64,000 nt of DNA from Sipunculus nudus (Eukaryota > Annelida > Sipuncula > Golfingiida > Sipunculidae): the NCBI GenBank assembly GCA_026874595.1, contig CM049313.1, positions 45,662,659 to 45,726,658 of the forward strand, read 5' to 3'. The notes beneath the pieces were generated by a model. That model made no database searches and was not told the DNA's origin. It worked only from the letters and a program-made list of their open reading frames with translations. Of this stretch, positions 1 to 10,892 are shown piece by piece; the stretch's first letter is position 1; each line of letters starts with the position of its first letter. The position numbers and the translations under genes were made by a program.

Positions 1-1385
1 ATCATGTGTCTGTTCATGGAGCAATATTGAGCTGGAATTGTAAAAAAATCTAAATTCCATTAAACCTGATGCTTGTTAGAGTAGCCTTATTTAATCAAGT
101 TTGTTTGTTCAGACTGCTTGCATATTAAGTCTGACTGAACCATTGTAGAATATGCAGATGTTACACATACAAAGAACCAAGTATACAGTAAAAACTACCA
201 GAAACCTGGCAACCATTGATGAGGAAGCCAAAGAAACTGTTTGAGGAGATGATCCGTTTGATTTTAAATTACACCATGGCTGTTGCTCCATGCACAGATC
301 CCAATAGACAAAAACATCTCACCCTCAAGAAACCAGTTCAGCTTGATTAGGATGTAGCTGAGTTTTGAGTTTCTTTGTTTCATAAAACTAATATTATACT
401 TTTAATCAAGGTTATATAACTTGTATTAGGGCATGACATGTATACTTGCCCACTTATTAGTGTATTTAGACACCCACCAGGGTCGTGATGTAGTAATGGA
501 TGTTGTAGGCTGTTTCCCCTGGTGGATATTGATCTGTGACAGAAACAGATGTGGCTCAGATTGATTTGTATCCACCTGGCTGAAATAACCTGATCAAGGC
601 CTTTTACTGGGCACTCTGTTATACCCAGCTTCTTGACCTCAGGGCCATGACTGTATTAGTTATAATCCTATTTATCTTGTAGCAAGTTCTCATCAGTAGT
701 TTCATAAGATTATGCACTAAATCTTAAATAAAAAAATAATTATATAGAATATATGAAGTAATCTCAAATATTTCTGTGAAGTAAAACTGCATGTACATAT
801 ATTTGAATGTTTTCATATTTTGAAGTATTTTGTAAAGTACCTTGATCAAACCCCTGCCAAGGAGTTTGTATCCTAAATTTGCTATTTGTCAGATTGATTG
901 ATTGATTGCTGGATTAAGCAAAAACTACATATTCAAACTATGAGCAGTGGTGTAATCTACTTTGCACATTGTAAAATTTAAAAGATATATTTCCTTTTGT
1001 GGTATTACCATGTATCATGTCAACATGAGCTCAATATTCAGTTTGTTCTAGTTCATCATTTTACCACTTCTGAGGCAAATTATGGCCTGTTATCACATTT
1101 ACAGTAGCATTTAATGCAATCAGTGGATTAAAGATTGAAATAGCCATATAGCTATGGTGTTATTAGTTTTACATTTACATTTAGGTCCCTGAGTGCAGTG
1201 GAATGTCCATAATTATTTTAGCACCAAGTGCACCCAAATAATGCATGAAAACCCAAGTGTGGCTAGATTTAGACAATTTTTTTCAGGAAACAGTTTTCCT
1301 TAGCTGAGGCCTATAGCTAGTCAGTTTACATGCAGGGCTTTTAAACCCCTAAACGGTCATGGATTTAAAATTAAAAGTCAATGTA
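1..1385. other. AT-rich DNA, no gene seen
   Basis: No open frame longer than about 60 codons and no recognisable protein or RNA gene. The only structure noted is a perfect 9-bp inverted repeat, CCACCAGGG at 474-482 and CCCTGGTGG at 517-525, separated by 34 nt, plus a short GATT repeat near 894-908. The inverted repeat could be a remnant of an old element or chance. Confidence 0.6.
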
Positions 1386-2289
1386 CAGTGAAACTCCTAT
1401 TTGCCTACAACTCAGTAAGGCAGACAACTCACTTATGCGGACACTTAATTTCATTCCTTTCAAATTTGCCTCTATATTATGTTTAACATAAACTCAATAA
1501 AGTGGACAACTCACTATCCCGGACAACGAACAAGATTTCCCGTCCCACTTGCATATCCAGTACATATTTATGATCCTCTAAAGCGGACAGACATCGCAAA
1601 TTCTATTTTTTTGTTCATAATCTGCCGGGAGATGGCTCTCTGTGGTTGTGACCTTGTATGACCTGTTTTGGTCAAAGCAAATTAGCCCGAGGACCAGCAT
1701 AATTTGGGGAACTATCATGATGTTACATGTGAATATACAGGTCAGATTGATGTTTATTTCTATAAATGTGTAGATATAACAATCATTACTTTATTAAAAT
1801 TGGCCAGTCAATCAGAAAAAAAACTAAGCTTTCAAACAGCTTTTCATTTGACAAGACCACCATCAAAGACTAGTTTGTGCATTACGATCGGCGCCCGACC
1901 CAGGGAGCCTTTACTGGTTATATCTAGTGCAACCATTCATGAATTATGCTTACTTAGAAGATAAAACATGGTACGTCAAAATGAAACTGCGGCCTAGATT
2001 AGTGTATGAGGCCTAGTTGATAAAGTTGAAAGAAAGAAAGAAAGTGTTTGTCTTTCCTTTTTAATAATTATATTTTATAAATTTCAAATGCATATTTAAG
2101 CTATTTTAAAATGATTAAAATAAAATTTAGGTATTTCAAATTAAGCGTAAACAAAATCAAAACAGAGAATATCAGTAACATTCAATGAAGAATTGATGCA
2201 ATATGCCAAACTCCTCTAAACAGGACAACTCTCTAATACGGACAAAATTCCCCAGTCCCTTGAGTGTCCATCTTAGAGGAGTTTCACCG
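1386..2289. mobile_element. Non-autonomous pogo/Tigger-like TIR element, about 0.9 kb
   Basis: The left end reads CAGTGAAACTCCTATTTGCC. The right end, on the opposite strand, reads CGGTGAAACTCCTCTAAGAT. The first 12 bases match with one difference. Both ends are bordered by TA (1,384-1,385 and 2,290-2,291), the target duplication of the Tc1/mariner/pogo superfamily. Several copies of a GCGGACAACTC-type motif lie within 200 bp of each end (near 1,423, 1,437, 1,502, 1,580 on the left and 2,222, 2,239 on the right), which suits subterminal transposase-binding repeats. There is no transposase; the two internal open frames of 60 and 86 codons look fortuitous. CAGTRRAACCTC-like ends resemble Tigger/pogo elements by general knowledge; superfamily assignment rests on ends and TA only. 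Confidence 0.72.
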
Positions 2290-2496
2290 TACTTTGAAAA
2301 GTTGGAAAATTTCAGGAAACAGTAACTTGTAATGAAAAGTCATGATTCTCCTGTGGGACAGTTTGAAAAGCCCTTAAACATATTTCTGCCCTAACAATAT
2401 TAGAAATACTTGTAAACATTTCATACTATATAATAGGCCAGTCAGAATGTAGTGAGGATATATATAGCATCTAAGTTCACAAGTAAAATCCTTTTT

Positions 2497-2870
2497 AGCC
2501 TTCGAGCAGCCAAGCTGTCTAGGCTGTTGGACTATTTCCATCATGCACCATGCCGTCTGTCAGTCCAGTGTCTTGGCATTAACTTTTACCTTGTTGGCAG
2601 GATATCAAAAAAAAAATTGAACATATAGCTACTTCATTTCTTTAGAGCAGATGTAAATGAACAAATTCTTTGTTAAGTTTGAAGATGGCTGGTCTTGACC
2701 TAATTTTCAAGGTCACACAGCTGTTTATAGGAAAAAAACCTATGACCTTTTTTCTCAGGAAGCACTTGATGGATTGTTATGAAACACTGGTGTATTAATG
2801 GGACTTAGTGATCTGTAACTGCTGCACTAGGCTCGTGATGCCGTCTACAATTTTAGTCAATGTAAAAAAG
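2497..2870 (+). mobile_element. Decayed HLE-1-like fragment (Helitron-like)
   Basis: A T5 tract is followed by AGCCTTCGAGCAGCC, a diverged hairpin start, then a GTCTGTCAGTCCAGTG tract and GCATTAACTTTTACCTTG, closely matching the start of the full HLE-1 element at 6,821. Downstream it keeps the core order: TTTGAAGATGG, TCTTGACC, TTTTCAAGGTCACA, CTCAGGAAGCA, GGATTGTTATGAAACA, GGACTTAGTGATCTGTAACT, then GTGATGCCGTCTACAATTT where the palindrome would be. No 3' end was found. Confidence 0.6.
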
Positions 2871-5800
2871 AAATATCAGGCGTAATTCTGTCACCTATGA
2901 CTATTACTATGACCATAGGTCAATATTTGAAATTATAATGTATTGGATACAAAAAAAAAAAATCAACAGCTGCTAGCAGGGGGAGGGTTAATGATATATA
3001 TAACAAAAAAAATTGAAATTTGAAGCTCAAGCAGCTCTGTTTAGCCAAGACTGGTCCAGTTTAGATCAAGCATGTGGGGCTGACTAATGAAAATCGGGAA
3101 GGAAAAGTCATCCAGAAAAAGCTGAAGTCAGTCTCCCACATGGGATGTCTTTCTCAGTAACACCAGGATTATGATATATAGTTGACGAATGATATTTAGG
3201 TAAAAGATGAACACACCCCATGTTTTCTCTGACCCGGGGGGGGGGGGGGGGAGGGGTTCACTAATTAAGAAAAGGAGGGGTCAAACCCAGGAGGACTAAT
3301 AACAAAACCTAAAAAATTGAAACTGTTAAAAAAGGTTGAAAGCAAACCCCCCCCCCCCCCCGGATCCACTGGGATGTTATATATGTCATTAAACTGTACT
3401 TTCACATGCTATCTTATGAATGCCTGTATCTCTGTTACCAGACTAACTACTCAGTCTTGCAACATGCTCAGTTTGGCTACCGGTACATCAGCATTTGCAC
3501 ATGCTGCTATGGGCAAGAATGTGTTTCTGAATTATTGAATGCACAGAAGATTAATATACCCTTGATGCTAACAATTCTTAAAAAATCACACCCAGTATGT
3601 CAGAACAATGGAGGCTTAACTCTCATGGGTGTAGGCCAGATCGAATGGGGCAGTTTGCCTTAATAAGGTGTCATGAGAAGGACTGAGGAATGCTGAGTGA
3701 AACAGCCAGTCATGGTAATTGAAATAGGCCAGGGCAGTTCTCCTTATATTATAACCCCATGGTCAGACTGGATTATGCGAGACCAACACTTATTTATTGG
3801 TTCACATTTGGTGCACAGTTGCACCAAAATTTAGGGAGTGTATTGTGTCATTATATATGCTGCTAGAATTAATCTAAAAAGTCTATCTAAGACCTTCATA
3901 TGAAATGGTGCAAATACTGTTGAGAAGTCTCTTTTTATTCAGTGTACTGCTAATTGTAATACAATAAATACCCTATGTATCCATATATGATATATTCTAC
4001 ATGAAAGAAATCTGCTTGCAGCAACCTGGTGCTGCTGCAACAGCAAAAAGCAGCCACTTTTCTGCGTATAGGAAGGAATCAAGGCTTATAACAAGTAAAA
4101 TTGTTGACTGATTACCAGGTCCTCTAAATGGAAACACTGGCTTTTAGGTTTTAACTTTTAAACGGTGATGTTCAGTGACTTGTTGACTTGTGCAAGGCAT
4201 GAGAGCTGTAGTTTTGATATATTACGGCAGCATTATTCTGGACATGGCTGTACCCATCCAAAGGCCTAGAATGCAGTTCTCCCTCCCATGAAACAGGAAT
4301 CGGTAGCTATAAATCATTCAAAACAAGTCTCTGGTCTCATCTCTCAGACAAATATGTCATATCCACTCATAGAGGCCCATGTTGGTGATGATGAAAGTGT
4401 GTGCCCTGAAGTCCATTGGATGAGGTAATTTAGGCAGTAGTCAGAACCTTGCAAGTATGAATACAAACACCAAATATGTGCAAGGTTATAGAACTATTTC
4501 AGAGATTTTATTAAGAAAAAGAAATACCATGAAACCTTAGGAAGAGATGATAAAATAATTATTTAATTATTTTGAGAGTTATTTTCTGGATCCAGGATGA
4601 TATTTGAGTACTTGTACATCAGACTCACATTTAGTAACTGCCTCTTGCACTGACATCTAGTGGATGAATTTAGCATGATATTTCTGATAGGTTCTGAAGT
4701 AAGAATTGTTAATTACAGTTAGAAGGCATTTTGTAGAAACCTTTGCCCCTAAATGGAAATTTACATGAAACAGTGTTTTTTCCCTTAAATTGGTATGTCA
4801 TCTACCAGTTTTGTTCTATAACCATTTTTTTTTATTCCTGTACAAAAGTGGGAAAAAAGCTTGCATCAGGTGCAATCAGTGCTGCAAAAATATAAATGAA
4901 GCATATATGCCACCTGGTGGCTATACCACACAGCTTCACTTTATGAAAATTTTTCAAACTTAAAACTTATGTTTCTTCTGTATTTCTTCTGTTATGTTAC
5001 CTCTCCTTGTTTAGAAGTTAATTGACTTGTTGTCATGCAGTTTTGATATTTTCAATGTTTACATTGCCCATGTTTACTCATGCCCAGAACCATAACTTCA
5101 TATAAAATAAGTGAATTGGAGATTGTATGTCTTGATGGTTTAGCAAGTAAACTTTTTCTCTCTTCAGCCAAAATGAACTTATACCATGAGATTATACACA
5201 TATTATTGCATATGCCTATATAACTTTATTAAGATTTAGATTCAGCCATAAATTCAGGATATTTTTCCACACTGTATATATCTTTTTAAATTTCAAAGCA
5301 AGAACTAAACTTAGTGTTGATTTCATAGATGGCATAAGTCATGAGGCATGCATGATTTACAATGATCAGCACCCCTATTAGACAGGATAATGAATTTTTC
5401 GCAGATATTTTTCACAAGAAAGAGTTCTCTGCAGCAGGTGAACATGTACTCTGAGAGCAATTTAGAAAGAAACCAGTAAAATAAGGCATGCACATGATTT
5501 GAATAAAATTGTTGATCTCCTATATAAGAAAATTGATAGTTTTTGATGATTTGTTGACTGAATTTTAGTAACTTATATGATGCTTACATAATAGCCATTA
5601 AATGCTGAAGGACGGATCAGTCAACCTTCGCCTGACATGTAGCAAAGGCACCTGCAGGTCAGCACCTGCCCTTGTTGTTTGGCAATTCTATTGGTCGAAC
5701 CTTGTTAGCTCTAACTGACAAATATTTTACCTTGCAAAACAGAAACTGTAGAGGTTGATAAATTGATGCGTCACATTTTGCCTCCATCGGTTACCTTTAT

Positions 5801-6820
5801 TATCTTGTAACAGAGAGAGACACCTGCAGAGCATGGTGCTCATTAAATACATGCATGAGACTCATGGAAGTATAATGGTGTAATCACAGGCACCTATAAT
5901 ACCCTGGGTATAACTCCCGCAGGTATGCACATGATAAATCCCAACGAGGCTCTTCTTGATTAATTCTCTCCCCGCAGAAACCTGCTTTCAAGCGACACTG
6001 CGTCTGGACAGTGATATAACGTATTCAAGCATGTGACCAACTTTTGGAGTCAGTGTCCTGATCTGATGAATTGAAATCATTAGAGCATTTGGCTCTGATT
6101 GACTGGTACAGCAAAGAACAGCCAGAGGAAGAAATGAAATATGAGGCTTTAAGGTTAAAGCACAATTTGTTAATTGTAACTTACATTGCTTCAACATGAA
6201 GCTGAAAGCGAACAATGAGCTAACAGTTGCAAATAGTCAGCCCCGGTGCCAGTGAGCTGCCAGTTATACAAAATCAATGGTTTCAACTGCTGGAGCTGAG
6301 AAGTTTTGAACAAAGCTTATTCTGAACTTGTGCATGTTGACAGCCTGTGCTGGTTTGCACATATTTTGTCATTTTGTGTGACCTGAGGGGATGTATTATT
6401 TGGCTTATTCGTTTGTGATCAAGGTCATCTGCTTTGATTATTGCTTGTCATACGAATCACAAAAGATGTGATTTTCTCAAGGCAAAGGCACTGATTTATA
6501 AACTGTATCACTTTCATTTTATCTGCCATCTAAGAACATCAAAATGTTAATTACTCCAGGCATACCAGGCCCTGAAAAATAACAGCAGCACACTCATTTT
6601 GTTGATTATTTATTTCAAAGTTAAATTTCATCATATTTTTTAAATATGATTAAACATACAACAGATTTTTTAATGGTATTGTGCATTGCAGTATAAAAGA
6701 CTTGTAAAAATATCCTTTAATTGATTTGTCCATTCACCATGATCACTTTGTACTTAAAAATCTGCCAGCACTTGATTTAATTATATCTCCAACATGAAGG
6801 TACTTATAATCTGCTTTTTT
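2871..6820. other. Mostly unique AT-rich DNA; opposed G and C runs
   Basis: A G16 run (3,236-3,251) and a C15 run (3,347-3,361) face each other 95 bp apart. Open frames at 3,317-3,663 and 5,988-6,215 are short and match nothing I know. A somewhat GC-richer patch at about 5,600-6,250 is unexplained. No gene or complete transposon was recognised in this interval. Confidence 0.5.
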
Positions 6821-8162
6821 AGCCCTCAGCCCTTAGGCTGATGGGCTATTGTCGTCACCCAAGCTGTCCGTCCGTCCGTCCGTCCGTCCGTCCGGCGTCC
6901 GTTAACTTTTACCTTGTGAGCGGGATATCTTGAAAAGGATTCACCGTCAGAATTTTATTTCCTCGGTAAAGATGTATATCGACAAAATCTCGGTCAAGTT
7001 CGAAGATGGGTGACCTTGACCCATTTTTCTACATTTTAGAGCTGATTATAGAAAAACACTTAGATGCTTATTACTCAGGAACCATTTGGTGGATTTTCAC
7101 AAAACTTACTATGATTATTGGGACTGATAATCTGTACCTGCTAAACAAGTTTGGTGGCGCCACCTACAATTTCTGATTTTTAATGAATTTTTATCGGATT
7201 TTTCAACTTTGGGCTTGTGAGCAGGATATCTCTAAAAGGTTTCACCGTAGGAATTTTATTTTTTCGGTGAAGATGTATATTGACAAAATCTCGGTCAAGT
7301 TCGAAGATGGGTGACCTTGACCTGCTTTTCAAGGTCACAGAGCTGATTATAGAAAAAACATTTAGAAGCTTATTTCTCAGGAACCATTGGGTGGATTTTC
7401 ACAAAACTTACTATGATTATTGGGACTGATAATCTGTACCTGCATAACAAGTTTGGTGGCGCCACCTACAATTTCTGATTTTTAATGAATTTTTATCGGA
7501 TTTTTCAACTTTGGGCTTGTGAGACGGATATCTCTAAAAGGTTTCACTGTAGGATTTTTATGTTTTTTGGTGAAGATGTATATTGACAAAATCTCAGTCA
7601 AGTTCGAAGATGGGTGACCTTGACCTGCTTTTCAAGGTCACAGAGCTGATTATAGAAAAAACATTTAGAAGCTTATTTCTCAGGAACCATTGGGTGGATT
7701 TTTACAATACTTACTATGATCATAGGAACTGATGGTCTGTAACTGCTGCACAAATTTGGGGGCGCCACCTGCAATTTCTGATTTTTAATGAATTTTTCTT
7801 GGATTTTTCAATTGTGGCCTTGTGAGCAGGATATCTCTAAAAGGATTCACAATAGGAATTTTATTTCTTTGGTGAAGATGCATATCAACAAAATCTCGGT
7901 CAAGTTCGAAGATGGGTGACCTTGACCTGCTTTTCAAGGTCACAGAGCTTACAATAGAATAAAACTTAGAAGCTTATTTTCAGGAAGCATTTGATGGATT
8001 GTTATGAGTCATGGTACATACCTCTCCATTTTAAATTTATAACTGAGACATGTACTGATATACATCCATGTGAGAACAGATATTTAGTACTTTTCACTGT
8101 TACCACCTCTAAACACTGTTCTTTTGGCTGAGGGCTTTTGTCAGCTTCTGCTGATATTCTAG
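6821..8162 (+). mobile_element. HLE-1: complete non-autonomous Helentron-like element
   Basis: The 5' end (6,821-6,847) is an imperfect hairpin, arms AGCCCTCAGCC and GGCTGATGGGCT. A (GTCC)n tract follows at 6,867-6,894. The core is four tandem units of about 302 bp, marked by GGATATCT at 6,923, 7,224, 7,526 and 7,829. Each unit runs: GATATC box, TGACCTTGACC, TTTTCAAGGTCACAG, CTCAGGAACCATT, GGATTTT, then a palindrome box (GGTGGCGCCACC at 7,153 and 7,455; one-sided variant near 7,757). Near the 3' end GGCTGAGGGCT (8,126-8,136) is the exact reverse complement of the first 11 bases, then comes hairpin TCAGCTTCTGCTGA and terminal CTAG (8,159-8,162) followed by T. This is the Helentron pattern of asymmetric terminal inverted repeats plus 3' hairpin. 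It inserted after a T6 run. No Rep/helicase is encoded, so it would need a partner for mobility. Confidence 0.85.
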
Positions 8163-8660
8163 TTATGCATTTGTCTGTTGGCAACTTAACCTTTTTGATT
8201 TTGATGGAATCAGTGATGACAACCCATAAATTTTTCAATCACACAAACTCTTGACCTTTTGGATAAAAAATCAGGGAAGAAGGAGAGAACCTTGCATTCA
8301 CTGTCCCTGCATTCATAATTATTCATGGTGATCCACATATTGAAACCTATTTAATATTTTTTTTCATTTTGTGCACCCAGGAACTTGTGACCAAGTGTGG
8401 TTAGGCAATATATGACAAGTGCCAGGTGCTGTATAGATTTAATGTAAACTAGTTTACCAATACAAAGGAAACATTTTGTTATATATCTTTTTTTATCTAC
8501 TTCTGAAGGTGTTATTTGTTTGAAAACGTCATGGAAATTACACAAAGAAAACGCAGCAATCATTATGGGTGCCAAGATCAGGTCATGGCACAGTATCACT
8601 GTACAAACACTGCATGGTTTTATGAAGAAAAAACAGAATGGTATATGTTATATGTATAAT
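8163..8660. other. AT-rich DNA, no gene seen
   Basis: Unique-looking sequence between HLE-1 and a short MITE. An open frame of 82 codons on the minus strand (8,351-8,599) has a hydrophobic start but no recognisable family, and I do not call it a gene. Confidence 0.5.
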
Positions 8661-8847
8661 CAGTGAAACCTCGAAATTACAAACACCAATCGGACTTTGT
8701 TGAAGTGGTTGCATTTTAAAGTTTGCCATCTAAGTGTATGTCTGATATAAAGAGTAAAATTAAATTAATTAGACCACAAAAAATTAAAGTGGTCGATTTT
8801 TTTAGGTAGTCACAAAACCTAGGTGGTTGATAGATGAGGCTTTACTG
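8661..8847. mobile_element. 187-bp MITE, pogo/Tigger-like ends
   Basis: The left end is CAGTGAAACCTCGAAATTAC; the right end on the opposite strand is CAGTAAAGCCTCATCTATC. TA follows the right end (8,848-8,849); on the left the flank is AT, so the duplication is not intact. The inner arms repeat CACCNNNNGG / GTGGT motifs (GTGGTTG at 8,706 and 8,823; GTGGTCG at 8,791), as in subterminal repeats. No coding capacity. Confidence 0.6.
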
Positions 8848-10384
8848 TATATGTGCTATTTGAGGTCATGTGTTAAGTAAAATTGGTTATTTTTTAAATA
8901 AAATACCTATATCTTCAACCAGAACAGGAGGCACATGGCTTAACATGTGCAGTTTTTCAGTCAGTAAAACCTCAGTTTATTTTAAATTTAATTCTATTCT
9001 CTTATACAGAAAATTTCCTTTACAGCTAATCTACCTGTGCACTGTTTTTCTTTGCATGACACCAACATCTGTACTTTCAGTAATCTGTGGCTTTTAAACA
9101 TGAGTTTAATTTCATGAAAATTATAATGAAGGCAGTTTGCCTTTAGTCCTCAGTAAATTATGGACCAACCCTTTTAAAGTTATGTGACTTTTAGTGAGAA
9201 AATCATATAACAATGGCCTTTATAGCATAACAAGATATTAATTGCCATACATATGTATGCAAAAATGTTTCAGCACTATAATAAGAGACCAACAATAAAA
9301 TGCATAACAACAATATCACAAAGACAACAAAGATTAACTCTTTACCTGTGAAAGTCTGCAGAAACCTTGTCCAGTTACACTCCATACAGCACGTCTATTT
9401 ACTGTGAAAGTCTGCAGAAGCTTCAGTTTGTTCAGTTACACTCCATACAGCAACTCTATTGGCAGGCTGATCATATCCATGTAAAGCAATAGATTGTCTT
9501 AAGGATTCAATAAACCCAAGTTCTTACCACATAATCATCCTCTGTCCACTTTCTGTAAGATTTGTCAAAGGTTCCAGATTACAATAACACTGTTTCAGTT
9601 TGTCACAGAAGATAAGTGGGTACTTATTTTGCTTGTCCTAGCTGGACAGTGGTCATCATGGATTTCTGAAGGACAATGCACACTACTGCTTTCCATGAAA
9701 GTAAAGTTCTGTAAACCACTTTGGCAGTCCAGTTTTCAAAAGTTCAATAAGATTCACTGCAGCAGCTTGGGTTAAGTTATGCACCGTTCAATAGCCTAGG
9801 GGTGTCTGGTTGCTTTGAAGGGTTCTTGAAACACCTGAAGAAGTCCTGGGCACATCTGGCTGCAGGGAAGCCAAGCCACATCACACAGGTGTAGGAGACT
9901 GTTCTTCAGACTGCCTGGCTGGGCAAGGCTGGGCTGTTGCAGGGCAGCTGATGCCATTGGTCCAAGCTGCTTGGTGTGATCAGCAAGCACTGGGGTTTAG
10001 CTGCTGGCTGCCAGGACTGCTGTTTCCTCATGCTGCTGGTGAGGAGGCCTGTACTGACAGAGTTGTGTGGGGTGCTGTTGTCAACCTGTGTGGAATGTCA
10101 TGTTGGGCTGTTGGGGTCTGAGTCAATATATGGATGTGAGAGGGTGTGCGTGCATTGAATACTATTAATTGAGTCAAATGATTTTACTTTTGTTGCACCT
10201 ATAAATATACACCTTTGGAGTCAGTATTTCATGAATTTTGTTATTTTCACTTAAAGCGCCAAGTTAACTTTTTTCCTGTTCTTTTAGATATTGTCAGGAA
10301 TTGTTTTTCAAAGACTTATGCTTCATGTGAGCTTTAGAATTTTTTTTATCATTAGATACAATACTCAGCTAATTTCGGCAGCTT
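8848..10384. other. Unique DNA with a GC-richer patch; no gene recognised
   Basis: A two-copy tandem repeat lies at 9,346-9,463 (described separately). From about 9,650 to 10,160 the sequence is clearly richer in G and C than its surroundings, with frames open on both strands (minus 9,796-9,990; plus 9,976-10,158). Neither translation matches a family I know, and the CTG/CAG-rich wording (GCTGCTGG, CAGCAGC) gives open frames easily. It could be part of an untranslated exon, an old repeat or nothing. Confidence 0.4.
9346..9463. repeat. Two-unit tandem duplication, about 56-61 bp
   Basis: CTGTGAAAGTCTGCAGAA followed by a GTTACACTCCATACAGCA block occurs twice head to tail (9,346 and 9,402). The second unit has a 5-base insertion before the GTTACACTCC block. 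Too short to assign to any element. Confidence 0.8.
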
Positions 10385-10892
10385 TTTATAGGCCCGTCAT
10401 ATGACAGAATTATAATGGTATACCATTCATCGGTAAACTTTTAGTGTCTCCACGATAAATTAATTACCAGGGCTTTGATGGATTTTCACCATTTTACTAC
10501 TTATCTCACCCCAGTGTGATTATGGGCAAAATCCACACATATTTAATAAGGTCACAGGCTACTTTGTGGTGTTGCTGCGATAACTTACGAAGAATAGAAA
10601 GGATTTTTGATAAAACTCATCAGAAATGTAGATCTATAAAATATCTAGCCTAAGTTTGATTTCCAGCAAAATCCACACATATTTAATTAGGTCAAAGGTC
10701 ACCGCACTCTTAGAGGCACCGTGGTGTCTTAACGAAATTCCTATGGATTTCCATGAAACTCATTATACATATTTACCATTTGAGTTTCTCACCTCAATTA
10801 AATTCCTCATAAGATTTCATGCACATTTAATTAAGTCAGAGGTCACAAGATATAAGACAGGCATTTTTTACATGTTTGCGGTGCTCTTGTTC
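10385..10892 (+). mobile_element. HLE-7, decayed copy
   Basis: Shares with 57,961-59,079 the series GGGCTTTGATGGATTTTCAC, GGCAAAATCCACACATATTT, a GGTCA-type box (AGGTCAAAGGTCACC at 10,691), GAGGCACCGTGGTGTC, GGATTTCCATGAAACTCAT and TTTCTCACCTCAATTAAATT in the same order. The units repeat every 150-160 bp. The 3' end, GCGGTGCTCTTGTT, matches the hairpin-plus-CTTATT end of the other copy, but its left hairpin arm has been lost. The 5' boundary is uncertain. Confidence 0.6.

Noticed and set aside
6821-8162. HLE-1 as a classic TIR DNA transposon because of AGCCCTCAGCC/GGCTGAGGGCT
   Set aside because: The right-hand motif is internal, followed by a hairpin and CTAG, and no target duplication is seen, which fits a Helentron rather than a cut-and-paste element.
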